Origin: Boswellia sacra
Taxonomy: Eukaryota; Streptophyta; Magnoliopsida; Sapindales; Burseraceae
DNA: 64,000 nucleotides
Assembly: GCA_013180625.2 (NCBI GenBank)
Contig: SNVD02008070.1
Span: forward strand, 62,001 to 126,000
Reading direction: 5' to 3'
The notes under the pieces are model-generated. The model was not told the origin of the DNA and did not search any database. It saw nothing but the letters and a program-made list of their open reading frames with translations. Shown here in pieces: positions 12,415 to 23,442 of the stretch. A program made the position numbers and the translations under genes. How positions within the stretch are numbered: position 1 is the stretch's first letter; each line of letters begins with the position of its first letter.

Positions 12415-12539
12415 ATGTATTCTATTGTAAATAAGTGTACATATATATAGTACAATAAGATAAAATAAAATAGGAAAGAGATAATCACATATGTATCTAA
12501 TAGGAACACAATCTTAAATTTCTATATAGAGATTTAATA
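12316..12539 (-). repeat. 3' LTR of Copia element, GA-expanded
   Basis: A 224-bp LTR matching 17218-17392 over its inner ~130 bp. At its outer end a GA run (about 12321-12409, some 45 units) replaces the unique sequence found at the same place in the other LTR. Its inner terminus reads TA where the other LTR has TG. Confidence 0.9.
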
Positions 12540-12546
12540 CTCCCCC

Positions 12547-15500
12547 TCAAGTTGGAGTACAGATATTCTCGATGCCCAACTTGGAACATAGATGAAAGAA
12601 AACTCCTTTATGAACTTCCTTGGTAAAAAGATCTCCAATTTGGTCTTCAGACTTAACATAAGGAGTTATAATCTCTCCACTCATTACAACCTCATGAACA
12701 AAGTGACAATCTACTTCGATGTGTTTAGTTCTTTCATGAAAAACTGGATTGCTAGCAATATAGGTTGCAGCCATATTATCACAAAACATTTTTTATGGCT
12801 TTTTTAAATCAATTCCAATCTCAGTTAAGAAATTCTTGACCCACATAATCTCACATGTTGTATGAGCCATAGCACGATACTCTGTTTCTGCACTAGATCT
12901 CGCAACTACATTTTGTTTCTTGCTTTTCCAAGTCACTAGATTGCCTCCCAAGAAGGTACAATATCCACTTGTAGACTTCCTATCAGTTTTGGATCCAGCC
13001 CAATCAGCATCAGAATACCCAATAATGTCCAACTCTTTACCTTTCTTGTAAAGAATTCCTTTACCAATGGACTGTTTTAGATATCGTAGAATTCTACATA
13101 CCACCTCCCAATGGATCTTCTTCGGATTCTGCATATACTGACTAACTGCTCCTGCTGCAAAAGTAATATCAGGTCTATGACAGTAAGATAAATCAACTTT
13201 CCCACAAGACTTCTATATCTTTTCTTATATTCAAAACTTGGACTGCTGTCACCATCCAATATTATATTAGGATCCATAGGGGTCTTTATTTGCTTAGCTC
13301 CTAACATACCTGTCTCATCAAGTAAGTCTTGCACATACTTTCTCTGAGACAAAATGATACATTCTTTACTCCTTAAAACTTCAATTCCAAGAAAGTATCT
13401 AAGTTGCCCCAAGTCTTTTGTTTGAAAATGTGTCTTTAGATGTCTTTTCACTTCTTCTATGCCATTAAAATCACTCTCAGTCACAATGATATCATCTACA
13501 TATGCCACAAGTATAACCATACCTGATCTTGTATGTTTAACAAATACTGAGTGATTAGATTGACAATGGGAGAAGCTGATCGAAGCCAAAACGCCACTCA
13601 ATTTTTCAAATCAGGCCCTAGGTGACTGCTTCAGACCATAAATAGCCTTCTGTAACTTACAAACAGAGTTGGTTAACTCCCCCTGAGCAACAAATCCAGG
13701 TGGTTGCTCCATATAAACTTTCTTGTGTAAATCACCATACAAGAAGACATTTTTGACATCTAGCTGGAAGAGGGGCCAACCAAAAAACACAGCAAGAGAA
13801 ATGAGAATGCGAACTCAATTAAGTCTGGCAACAGGAGAAAAAGTCTCACCATAGTCAACACCATAAGTTTGAGTGTACACTTTAGGGACAAGACGAGCTT
13901 TTAATCGTTTAATAGTACCATCAGGATGATATTTGATAACAAAGACCCAACGACAACTAACCACTTCTTTACCAGCTGGTAATTTTTGTAACTCCCATGT
14001 ACCACGATCATAAAGAGCTGACATCTCATTTTCTATAGCTTTTCTCCAGCCAGGATGAGCCAAAGCTTCCTGGTAATTTTTAGGAATAGAAACCACAGAC
14101 AAACACAAAGCAAAGGATCGAGTAGACAATGATAAGGCATTAAAAGAGATAAACTGAGAGATAGGATACCTCTGAGAATTTCTAGTACCTTTAAGAAGAG
14201 CAATAGGGAGATCAAGATCGGAATACTCATTTGTCGGAGGAGTCGGATCTGGAGTAGAAGCAGAAGCTTGAGTGACGGGCAGATCAGGGAGCGGTAAATC
14301 ATCTTGTGTAGCACGCGATTGATGTGGTTTTCGCCTAGAATAAACTAGGAGTGGTGGACTTGAGGGACACGGTAGAACTGACACAGGTATTGGAGGATCA
14401 ACTAGACCAGTATCAAGGCTAGAACCACTCGATGAAAAATATGGTGTGGACTCAAAAAAGGTGACATCTGCACTGACAAAAGTTTTTCCCGAGCAAGGGT
14501 CAAGACATTTGTAACCTTTCTGAGTTCTAGAATACCCAAGAAAAATACATTTGGTGGACCAAGGAGACAGTTTATCAAGAACCCTATGAAGATGGACAAA
14601 ACAAACACAACAAAAAATATGAGGAGGAAGAGGAAAAGTAGGTTGATTAGGGAATAAGATGGAGTATGGAGACTGAAAATTAAAGACAGAAGAAGGAACC
14701 CGATTAATGAGGTAACAGGCGGTAAGTAAAGCTTCTCCCCAATATTTTGATGGGACTTTCATATGAAATAACAGAGTTCGAGCCACATCTAACAAATATC
14801 TATTTTTTTGCTCAGCAACTCCATTCTGCTGAGGGGTATAAGCACATGATGTTTGATTTAAAATCCCATTAGTGCTACAAAAAGTAGATAACGAGGAAGA
14901 AGTATACTCTAAAGCATTATCAGAACGTAAAACTTTAATAGAAATACCAAACTGAGTCTTTATTTCATTGTAAAACATTTGAAACATACTAGGGACCCCA
15001 TATCGATCTTTTAACAAATACAACCAAGTAACTCTAGAATGATCATCCACAAAAGATACAAAATATTTAAACCCATGACTGTTGGTAACTCGACAAGGAC
15101 CCCATACATCTGAGTGAACCAAATAAAACGGTTGGTCACTAATTTTATTGACTCGACTACGAAATGAAAAACGAGAATGTTTACCTAACTGACAAGACTC
15201 ACACTCAATTTGAGTTGGACTAGAAAAACCCATATGCGAAAGCAATTTATGTGAAGGGTGACCTAAACGATAATGCTATTGTTCTGGAGAGACAGACGAA
15301 GCAATAGCTGTATGAGAGGAAGAAAGTGCTTCAAACAAGTGATAAACACCATTCTTTTCATGCCCGCCACCAATCATCTTCTTCGTACCAAGATCCTGAA
15401 AAATACAATAGGATGAAAAAAAGTGACTGAGCAATTTAAATTCTTGGTTAATTGGTTGACAGATAAAAGATTAACAGGAAATCTAGGAACATGTAACACC

Positions 15501-16639
15501 GAAAATAAATGAAGACTGGATGTACGAATGGTTCCGGACCCTTGTACTTGGGTTTTAGAACCATCAGCAAGAACGACTGATGATTGTTTGTTAAAAGAGA
15601 TAAATGAACTAAAAAGAGAATCATTACCAGTCATGTGAGAAGAAGCTCCAGAGTCTATAATCTAATGATGTGAGTTTGAAGAAGAAAATAAGGTAGTGGA
15701 CCTACCGGTTTGGACTAAGGAAGCGGAAGGCTCACCGACTGGTTGACTTTCAGCTTTCTGAGCAGACTCCGCAGAAGGTGGAGCATGAGAGTTAGATGAA
15801 TTACCAACGGAAAGACGCTCCTAAGAACTTTGATTTGCCCATTTAGGTTTTCCAAACTTATCCCAACACTTTTCTGAAGGATGATTAAGTCGACCACAAT
15901 GGGAACAAGGAGCTTTTCCACCTCGACCTCTAACACGCGCTCTACTCCGTCCAGAAAAGGATCCTCTGCCTTGACTACCAGAGACAACTAAGGCAGAGGC
16001 TTCCTGATTATTTTGAGAGGTGGGTAACCGTTAGAGTCGAGTATATGCAGTTTTAAGACTTGGGAGATCTTTCTCAGTCAAGATACTATTCTTAGCACTT
16101 TCATAGATAGGATTTAAGCTAGACAGGAACTTAACAACAAAGAATTCTTCTCGTTGTTTACGTAATGTCTCAACATCAGTAGTAATAGGATGATAAGAGT
16201 TAAGTTCACCCATTAATCCTTCGATTTCTCCTAAATATTCACTTAACGTTCTAGCACCTTGCTGACAAAAAAATAAGATAGAGTAAACATCAAACATGTT
16301 AGAGACATTTTGAGAGCCGCCAAACCTGTCTTGAAGTGAATTCCATAACTCTTTTGTAGTATCAACCCACATCACAGTTGCTGCAAGTGATGACTCCATA
16401 CTATTCCACAACCATGTAGTAATTAAATTGTCTTCCTGAATCCATTAAGCAAACTCCTTTGAATCCGACGATGGAGGATCTTGTGTAAGATAATGATGTT
16501 TCCCTTGGCTAATAAAATATTTGGTTACTGCTTTTGCCCATAACTTGTAATTAGAATCATTCAATTTGACGGCTATGATGGAACCACCAACTCCAGGAGG
16601 ATTAGAGGACGATTGAAAAGCCATGGAAACCTCAAACAT
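12547..16639 (-). pseudogene. Copia gag-pol polyprotein remnant
   Basis: Reads leftward. Gag runs from about 16639 (ATG near 16624) to 15920, with a CCHC zinc knuckle (CSHCGRLNHPSEKC) near 15870-15915. Protease has the DSGASSHMTG motif near 15630-15655. Integrase has its CxxC zinc part near 15190-15240, then SDVWGP, SDNALEYT and PQQNGVAEQ. RT has SCRWVF near 13960 and the YVDD box near 13490-13501. RNase H (SDADWAGSKTDRKSTSGY) is near 12960-13015. The frame is broken repeatedly, including a TGG-to-TAG stop directly before the protease motif near 15661 and frameshifts near 15380 and 13815. Not able to make a full polyprotein. Confidence 0.93.
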
Positions 16640-17205
16640 AATTTTTCAATCAGATTCAGGAAAGACTGCAGTTTTTCAACGATCGAAAAATTTTTCCGGC
16701 AACCCAAAATTTTTCGGCAGGCCCTTTTTTTTTTTAAAACACAGACAGAGGTTCTGTTCACTGTTGACCAGTGACTTTAATAGAGTGATTTTCGGCCATA
16801 TTTGAACCAAACAGCAAATTTTTCGGTGATCGAAAAATTTTTTCGGCAGATTTTACCGGCGGAGACTGAGGGCTTTTGGTCACCGGCGATCTCAGACGTG
16901 CAGGCGATGATTGTCATCGCTGATCGGAGGTAGCTGATTTGGCTTAGGCAGAAAAGTTAGGGTTGATGAACAGTAACGTAAAAACAGTCTTTTTTGGCGA
17001 TTTGAGGGGTTTCCGGTGAGATTCTGGTGACGGTGATGAAGGAAAGAATGATAGGGACGGCCCGATCTACAAGTTGATGTATTAGGTGATGGGTGATGTG
17101 TCGGTGGCCGGTGATGAACAATAACTCCGGCGAGAAACAGTAACAAATAGTAACTGTGTTTTAGGGTTTATGGAATTCATGATGAATTTGATGGAACGAT
17201 GTTAG

Positions 17206-17217
17206 GCTCTGATACCA
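17206..17217 (-). promoter_or_regulatory. Primer-binding site, initiator Met-tRNA
   Basis: The minus strand reads TGGTATCAGAGC immediately after the LTR end CTCAACA. This is the usual complement of the plant initiator Met-tRNA 3' end used to prime reverse transcription. Confidence 0.93.
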
Positions 17218-17392
17218 TGTTGAGAGAGAGAGAGAGGTAGAAACGAATTTAGGAGAAATATTTTTGTATGTATTCTATTGTAAATAGGTGTACATATATA
17301 TAGTACAATAAGGAAAAATAAAATAGGAAAGAGAGAATCACATATGTATCTAATAGGAACACAATCTTAAATTCCTATATAGAGATTTAACA
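17218..17392 (-). repeat. 5' LTR of Copia element
   Basis: A 175-bp LTR, TGTTAAATC...CTCAACA on the minus strand. It has a short GA run at its inner end followed by sequence missing from the other LTR. Confidence 0.9.
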
Positions 17393-17540
17393 ATTGTAAT
17401 CGATAAACCAAATCATGCGAGAACTAAGGGCTGACTAACCCTTGATGCTTACAAGAAACCAAAAGGGTTTAACCATAGTTAATTAAGATAATAAAAAAAA
17501 TTATGACAAAAAATTGCCTAGTTGATCCATTGACGACAAG
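17393..17540 (+). repeat. Local duplication, block B copy 2, right part
   Basis: Continues the match to 3085-3205 after the Copia insertion. Shared strings include aaccaaatcatg, ggtttaa and attgcctagttgatccattga. Confidence 0.8.
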
Positions 17541-19160
17541 CCAGAGAAACTTCTCAAATCGTTTAAGAGTCAGAAAAGTTGTGTTGAATAAATTTTGGCA
17601 AGGTGAAAGTAGTCTAGGAAATCGCTGATTGGCATCGAATGTGTCAACTTGTGAATTGCATTTATTGAGTTTAATTTGAATATAAATATAAGGATAATTA
17701 ACTTCACTATCTACTGTTCCTTTGGGGACGCACCACTGAACTTAGACGTACTTTGACATGCAACATATTTTGGATAAGTTCAAAGATAAAATATATATAA
17801 TATTGCAAGTGGGATGTGGGAGCTCTTTTCCCTTTCTAATCTTCCTCCCACCCAAAACGCAAACAAAGGTTCGCACATGGTTTACAAAACAAGGGAATAA
17901 TTGTCGATAACACTATCAAGTTTTCGAAATATCAATCTTTGATTTACTTATTTTTAATCAATTTAATATTAGTATAAGAAAGCTGGTTTTAAAAGAATTA
18001 CTGTGAAAATTATTTACTTTTGTGTTCAAAATTGCATGACGACCTGGTTAATTCCATTTAAAGTATCAATAAGATCAGATGATTATCCAGTCTTTATTAA
18101 TAATTTGGCTCCATTTGGCGGCCCCCAACTAGGAAACGTCACCGAATGTTAATTCATTCTATTAAGACAGCCTTAAATGCGTGGTTACAATAATCAAACT
18201 TTAATGAAAGCAAAACAGGTCACGGCCGTCAAACTCTATTGAGAAGGACAATTGGATAACGTGTAATTGCTACATGCTAATATGAAGACAAAGGCCGTAA
18301 ATTTCAGTGGATGACAAAATAAATAAAATGGAATAATTTTCTTTTTCACCCGATAATCATGAATTTCAGCCAAATAAATGAGGCAACCACCAAAGCTAAA
18401 TCCTTTTTCTTTAGTAACAGTCTTCCACAAATTTAAATTATTAAATATTATTTACTTAACTTGCGAGTATCTCAAAGTTTATTAGATTCGTAAGACCAAA
18501 CCATCTTTAATACAGTAATATCATATTAAATAATTGTTTAATTTCAAAGCTTAAAACTGTTAAGGAAATCCCAAATATAATTAATATTTAATAAATTGTC
18601 TTAAATTAATTATTTTAATTCGTTTAATAATTTTTCTAGTAAAAATACATATTTTAAGGTAAACTAATGATTGAAATAAATCAAAATACACACCAGTTTT
18701 GAGATTTTAGCTGTATTTTGAAGGTACCCGTTAATATTGTTCAGATTTTTAATATATGAAAGTGAATTATTGAGAAGATAAATTCGGAGGATGGAATATG
18801 TGGCGAGATGGTAAGATACCAAAACAAAGAGAAAAGTACAAATTTGCCAAAAGCTGGAAATCCAAATGTGTAAAATATCCCAAATGGTGAAAACACTGCA
18901 AGACTAGTTGGGATAGTTCCAGTTAACAGGCGTTGGAGAGAAGTAATACACTGCAAATCAGGAAATAACAACAACAAATCCCGCCACATATGATAGCTCG
19001 AAAAAAGCAAAGAGGAAACCCATCAGACCTCAGCACATAGGAACCTTCCTTTCCCCTTCCCCTGCTCAATCCCAATCCCATTACATTCATAATATCCTTC
19101 TGTCACTCTTTCTGCAACTTTCTCAATCTCAATCTCCATCTCCCTTTCTCTCTTCGATTC
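17541..19160. other. Intergenic plus upstream region of RING gene
   Basis: No gene recognised. The last 150 bases before 19161 are CT-rich (ctttctctcttcg-type), typical of a plant 5' leader, with no clear TATA box. Confidence 0.45.
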
Positions 19161-19901
19161 ATGGATTACAACATTACAACGATGGCACTAAGCGCCCATC
19201 ACAATCCCAACAACTACGTTTTCAATGGGAAGATGATGCTCTCTTCAGTGATCATCCTCTTTGTCTTGGTACTTATCTTACTTTGCTTTCACAACCACTC
19301 AAGGTGGTTTTCTTACCATCGTCACAGTCGCCGTCCCCGTCGTGCCCATCACCGCTTTTTATTCTCTTCCTCCTTCAATACCACCACTAATACTAACAAC
19401 AATCGTGGTACGGTTCCTCATGAAGCTTTAGACATTTCTATCCTTAAAACGATCCCTGCTTTTGTCTACTTCTCCACCATCCACAAACAGCGACTCGAAT
19501 GTGCCGTCTGCTTGTCCGAATTCGAAGACAACGAGAAAGTTCGCGTCTTGCCTCAGTGTAAACATTCATTTCACGTTGACTGCATCGATTTATGGTTTCG
19601 CTGCCACTCTAATTGTCCCCTCTGTAGAGCCGCCGTTGAACCCGATACTTCGATCCCTGTGGAAGAGGCAGTGTCAGTGACTGAACCCGCCCGTTTGACT
19701 ATTGCAAGGGAAGAAGATGATGGTGGGGTTGGCTGCTCGTCTTCCACTTCGCCGCCACTGGAGCTGGTGAGTGTAATTGTGGAGCTGCCTAGAGTGGAGT
19801 GCAGAGGTTTGGATGATATGGGTTTGGCTCCACACGACGAATCCGGGTTCAAGTCTCCGGGTAATCGGGTTTTAACTTTGAAGAGGAATTGGAGCATTTG
19901 A
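19161..19901 (+). CDS. ATL-type RING-H2 E3 ubiquitin ligase
   Basis: A single-exon, 246-aa membrane protein predicted to transfer ubiquitin from an E2 to substrates, as ATL proteins do in defence and growth responses. A short N-terminus is followed by one hydrophobic helix (residues 26-44), a basic His/Arg-rich stretch (46-66), a linker with ALDISILKTIPAF in place of the GLD motif, and a canonical RING-H2: Cys114, Cys117, Cys133, His135, His138, Cys141, Cys152, Cys155, with spacing C-x2-C-x15-C-x-H-x2-H-x2-C-x10-C-x2-C. The tail is acidic to Ser-rich. The ATG at 19161 starts the only frame covering all of these, and the lack of introns is typical of ATLs. Substrate and subfamily member unknown. 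Confidence 0.93.
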   Translation: MDYNITTMALSAHHNPNNYVFNGKMMLSSVIILFVLVLILLCFHNHSRWFSYHRHSRRPRRAHHRFLFSSSFNTTTNTNNNRGTVPHEALDISILKTIPAFVYFSTIHKQRLECAVCLSEFEDNEKVRVLPQCKHSFHVDCIDLWFRCHSNCPLCRAAVEPDTSIPVEEAVSVTEPARLTIAREEDDGGVGCSSSTSPPLELVSVIVELPRVECRGLDDMGLAPHDESGFKSPGNRVLTLKRNWSI

Positions 19902-20485
19902 TGGACGGGAAGAGGATCAATCGGAAGGTGGACTCTCGGAGAAGAAGACAAGGTCTATATCCGGTACTTCACTCGTAAGATACGGCAGGCGATATTCCAG
20001 GCGTGGCAAATTAAAAGCACACTTTGATTTTTCTTGCCGCACGTTGTTGTACATGCAGATAAGATATGTATCTACTAAATAGAATTTCGATTTTGTATAA
20101 AAGAAAGTTACTGTGGTCTTTACTCCCTTTAGCTTGCTGCTATTTCGAGCTTTGAAGGGTCACATGATTCGCGACATCAAAATTGTTGACAAGTTTTAGT
20201 TTCTATTGTAAAGAGTTAAAGTCGCTCAACGCTATAGCCACCTAGCCATTGTGGTACAAGTTTTGGCTGATTTTGACCTTGGCTTTGACAAGTCAACCCT
20301 AAAAATACGAAGTCCATCACCGGTCTGACCAGCTGAGTCGGCTGATCCATCGATAATTCGATATTATGCTATGCGAGAATTTCTTTCTTAGATTTGCAGT
20401 ACCGCGCGCATTGAACTGATGAACGGAAACGAGCAAAACAAGCGCAACAAATTGCCTTTAATAGGACCATTCAACCCACTTATAA
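19902..20485. other. Spacer between RING and PMEI genes
   Basis: Contains the 3' end of the RING transcript and the upstream region of the PMEI gene. It is less AT-rich than the other spacers. No other gene. Confidence 0.5.
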
Positions 20486-20493
20486 TATATAAA
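20486..20493 (+). promoter_or_regulatory. TATA box of PMEI gene
   Basis: TATATAAA within tataatatataaacagc. It lies about 220 bp before the chosen ATG, allowing a 5' leader of roughly 190 bases. Confidence 0.65.
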
Positions 20494-20714
20494 CAGCAGC
20501 ATTGCTTGGCTGGACGCAACTCTAGCTCTCACATTAATGGTCTTTCTTAAATCTCTCCCGCCAACAAACCTCTTATCGGCTAGTAGTCGATAGAATCTTA
20601 CAAGCTCTATTGTCTCAACTGACTGCAAAAGATCAACCCTTTAAAGGGTCAAGTTTTTCACTTCAAAAATCAAAATCATCATTGAAGAAAAGCAGCATAA
20701 AAAAATTAAGAACG

Positions 20715-21275
20715 ATGAAGTCTACAACAAGATCTCTCTTTTTGTTAACTCTATCCCTTTGTCTCCTTCAGCCTCTCCTAATCTTTGCTCAAAATGGAAA
20801 CACAAACACGACTGAAAATGATCTACTTACAAAAGTTTGCGAGCAAACCGAAGACAAGGATTTTTGTTTGTCTAGCCTTAAGAGTGACCCTGAAAGCGAA
20901 AAAGCTGACCTGAGCGGGATTGCAATGATCGCGCTCAATGTCGCGTCCGACAATGCCTCGAAGACATGGGAGTACGTCAAGAACATGCGTGATAACGCCA
21001 CGTTAGGACCTACAGTTGAGCAGGGCCTCGAAGATTGCTTGGATCAATACTTAGACGCGTCTGAGCAGCTTGAGGATTCCATTGCAGCACTGTTAGCAAA
21101 TGCATACAAAGATGTACGTCTTTGGGTCGATGCAGCAATTGCTGATGTAAAAACATGCGAGGATGGTTTCAAAAGGAGTCCTAGCAAGGAATCGGTGCTA
21201 ACTCAGCAGAATAAAAACTTTCTCAAATTATGCAGGAATGTATTGGTCATTAATAAGCTGTTGGCTCAAAAGTGA
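20715..21275 (+). CDS. Pectin methylesterase inhibitor-domain protein
   Basis: A 186-aa secreted protein of the PMEI/invertase-inhibitor family, expected to bind pectin methylesterases (or invertases) in the cell wall. The ATG at 20715 is chosen because a hydrophobic signal peptide (LFLLTLSLCLLQPLL) follows directly. The same frame is open upstream to a TTG at 20610 but has no ATG there. After cleavage near FAQ, the four-helix domain shows the conserved cysteines: an N-terminal pair in KVCEQTEDKDFC, then EDCLDQY and KTCEDGF, plus a C-terminal LC. Length and single exon fit the family. Two PME genes that carry their own inhibitor pro-domains lie downstream. Target enzyme cannot be told from sequence. 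Confidence 0.9.
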   Translation: MKSTTRSLFLLTLSLCLLQPLLIFAQNGNTNTTENDLLTKVCEQTEDKDFCLSSLKSDPESEKADLSGIAMIALNVASDNASKTWEYVKNMRDNATLGPTVEQGLEDCLDQYLDASEQLEDSIAALLANAYKDVRLWVDAAIADVKTCEDGFKRSPSKESVLTQQNKNFLKLCRNVLVINKLLAQK

Positions 21276-23442
21276 TCACCGTATATATGTACGTTCATTT
21301 CTATGACTCCATCTTGTACTATAAAACAGTAAAAATTATTTAAGATCACATTATTGAGATGATCATGCGAGGTTCTGGATGAATTGGACATTATGGGGAT
21401 TTGCATACTTTTTAGTCCTATTTACAATCAGTCAATTCTGGATTATTGCTATATATATATAAACCAGACAAATTTCAGGTTTACTTGGATTGACTTGGTT
21501 AGTGTATGTTTACTCATGGAAAAGAAATGTAATTAACAATCAAATACGTCATAATACCACACCAGATTATACACGGTTTAGGAAGTTATCATTTTTCGAG
21601 ATTACCACAAATTTCTTTGATAATATTGTTAATTATTATGAATCTTTCAGTATAATGAATAATCCTTAATTATGATCGCAAAAACAAGTCTTGAAAATAA
21701 TTTTAATATGAATACTTATTCTTTAGACAACCTGGTACTATTATTAAATTCTCCATAATGAGTTACAGTTTCATTGGATAAAATATCTTAAAACTGAAGA
21801 TCCAGATTTTTCATCAGTAATCTTGCTCTCTACTAATCCTTCCCCTTTACTTGAAGCAATTATTTTCTTGTGTTTCGGCTAAAGAGGCCCTGCATGCCCA
21901 AAACTACATTTGCGGTCCCCACATATATGCCATGTAATTACTGGCTAATAACCAACTCAACCATATCTGTTTTCAGACGAGTTCTGGGCCCTAGGATTCG
22001 TCGGGATCTGTACCAACAAACTTCAAATATCATTTCGGTTCAAGTTGTTTTGATTTTTAGTTTTGAAACCAATCTTGGTGCCGTCAAACTCCACGTTAGT
22101 TTGGTAAAACGGCACTTAATTAACTAAATTTTGAATTGAAAAGCTGACCCCGAAGAACAAAAAAAAAAACATAATTTTATTCACCAACCTTTTCCGTTGC
22201 TGCAATACTACACGAATGATCCGACTTTTAAGTAAACAAATTTACCTAAGCGCACCCGTAGAGTCTGAGTCTTCCTTGTTCTCCTTCAAATGTGCTCGTG
22301 TATCGCATTTTCCATAAAATCACACATAAAAGTGGTCGACGCAGGCCAATATCGATTCTTTCATCGTATAATCTATTATACGTTTATTTCGTCTACGAAT
22401 TCAGTGCTAGTTGGCACTAATTGTCCCTGGTCAATAGTGCACTAGACAATTTAATTACTTGATTAAAACTTGACGTCTTGGAGACTAAAGACGTGCGACA
22501 CGAACGCAAACAGAATGAAGCTTCCCAAAATTAACTATTTTTAAAATTTCAACCTCTCCACTGGTATTAAGATAATACAATTTTTACAGTAATATATATG
22601 CATAACAGGCTTTATATTTGGTCAGTCTTATTTTCCAGGAACTGATATGCCTAATTAAAAAGTCAAAATAGCACCATTTAAACGTTTAGGACAAGTTAAA
22701 ATTTTGATTAGATCTTTGAAATGTAGCACTCGACAGTCTGTATCCAATTTGAAAGCTGCTTCCATCTCTCCGACTTTCCCCGCGAAAAATGAATTATTCT
22801 TTTCAAGATTATAATGTCGTTTCCCCAGCATTAATGACGTCAATTAGGCTCAGTACCGTCTCTTTCAACAATGAGGACAACATTGACAATGTTGATCCCG
22901 AGACGAATCGATGTTGATGAGCTGCATCATTGGGATTGCTTTACTAGGCGTTGTTGGAACAATGCCAAAGGAACTTTTCCTTTTCAATTTGAGTATTGTA
23001 TAATCTTTTCCTACTTCAATTTTCAATGAATATTGAACACCGCATTAATCCAAGGCCTCCGTCAGTTTGATTAAAATTGGGGAAAAAAGAATTGTTTGGT
23101 TCTTTTAATTAAGGAAAAAATTTTCTCAGAAATAAAGATTATTTAAATTTCAACAGTAATTTTTCCACTTCCCTACCTAAAGAAACTTTGGTTATCATAG
23201 GAATAATTTGAGTATTTCACACTCTTTTCCTACAATTTTCGATGAACATTGAACGCCGCATTAATGTAAGTGTATACGTTTGAATGTCATCAATTAAAAC
23301 AAATTAGAAACAATATAATCAAGCTGAACGTTTGTAAAGCTTGGTTTACTACGTGCACACTTATTGCTTTATGAATACAATTACAATAAAGAACAAATAG
23401 TTATAAAATAGAAAAAACAAAGAGATACGTCAAGTGATTAGC
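21276..23442. other. Intergenic between PMEI and PME genes
   Basis: Two 3' ends face each other here. I see no gene, RNA or clear transposon. Open stretches at 21870-22127 and 22655-22843 have no coding features. A weak repeat links about 22960-23060 and 23190-23270 (aattttcaatgaatattgaacaccgc versus tttcgatgaacattgaacgccgc), hinting at a small duplication. Confidence 0.5.

Larger units (their letters stand above)
12316..17392 (-). mobile_element. Ty1/Copia LTR retrotransposon (decayed)
   Basis: A 5.1-kb element in reverse orientation with LTRs at 12316-12539 and 17218-17392. A primer site complementary to initiator Met-tRNA lies directly inside the right (5') LTR. The purine tract cttgagggggag (minus strand, 12540-12551) precedes the 3' LTR. 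Order gag, protease, integrase, RT, RNase H is the Copia order. The leader (about 16640-17217) repeats aaatttttcgg-type strings. It sits inside duplication block B copy 2. The flanking 5-mers (atgat, attgt) do not match cleanly, so the target duplication is mutated or unresolved. Confidence 0.93.

Noticed and set aside
12300..12509. Open frame encoding a long Ser-Leu repeat (minus)
   Set aside because: It is a translation of the GA microsatellite in the Copia LTR, not a protein gene.
16892..17146. Open frame in the Copia leader (minus)
   Set aside because: It lies between primer site and gag with low-complexity His/Pro/Ser content and no family features.
19571..19951. Minus-strand open frame of 126 codons
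   Set aside because: Antisense shadow of the RING-H2 gene.
20610..20714. N-terminal extension of the PMEI protein
   Set aside because: The open frame upstream begins at TTG with no ATG. The signal peptide starts right after the ATG at 20715.
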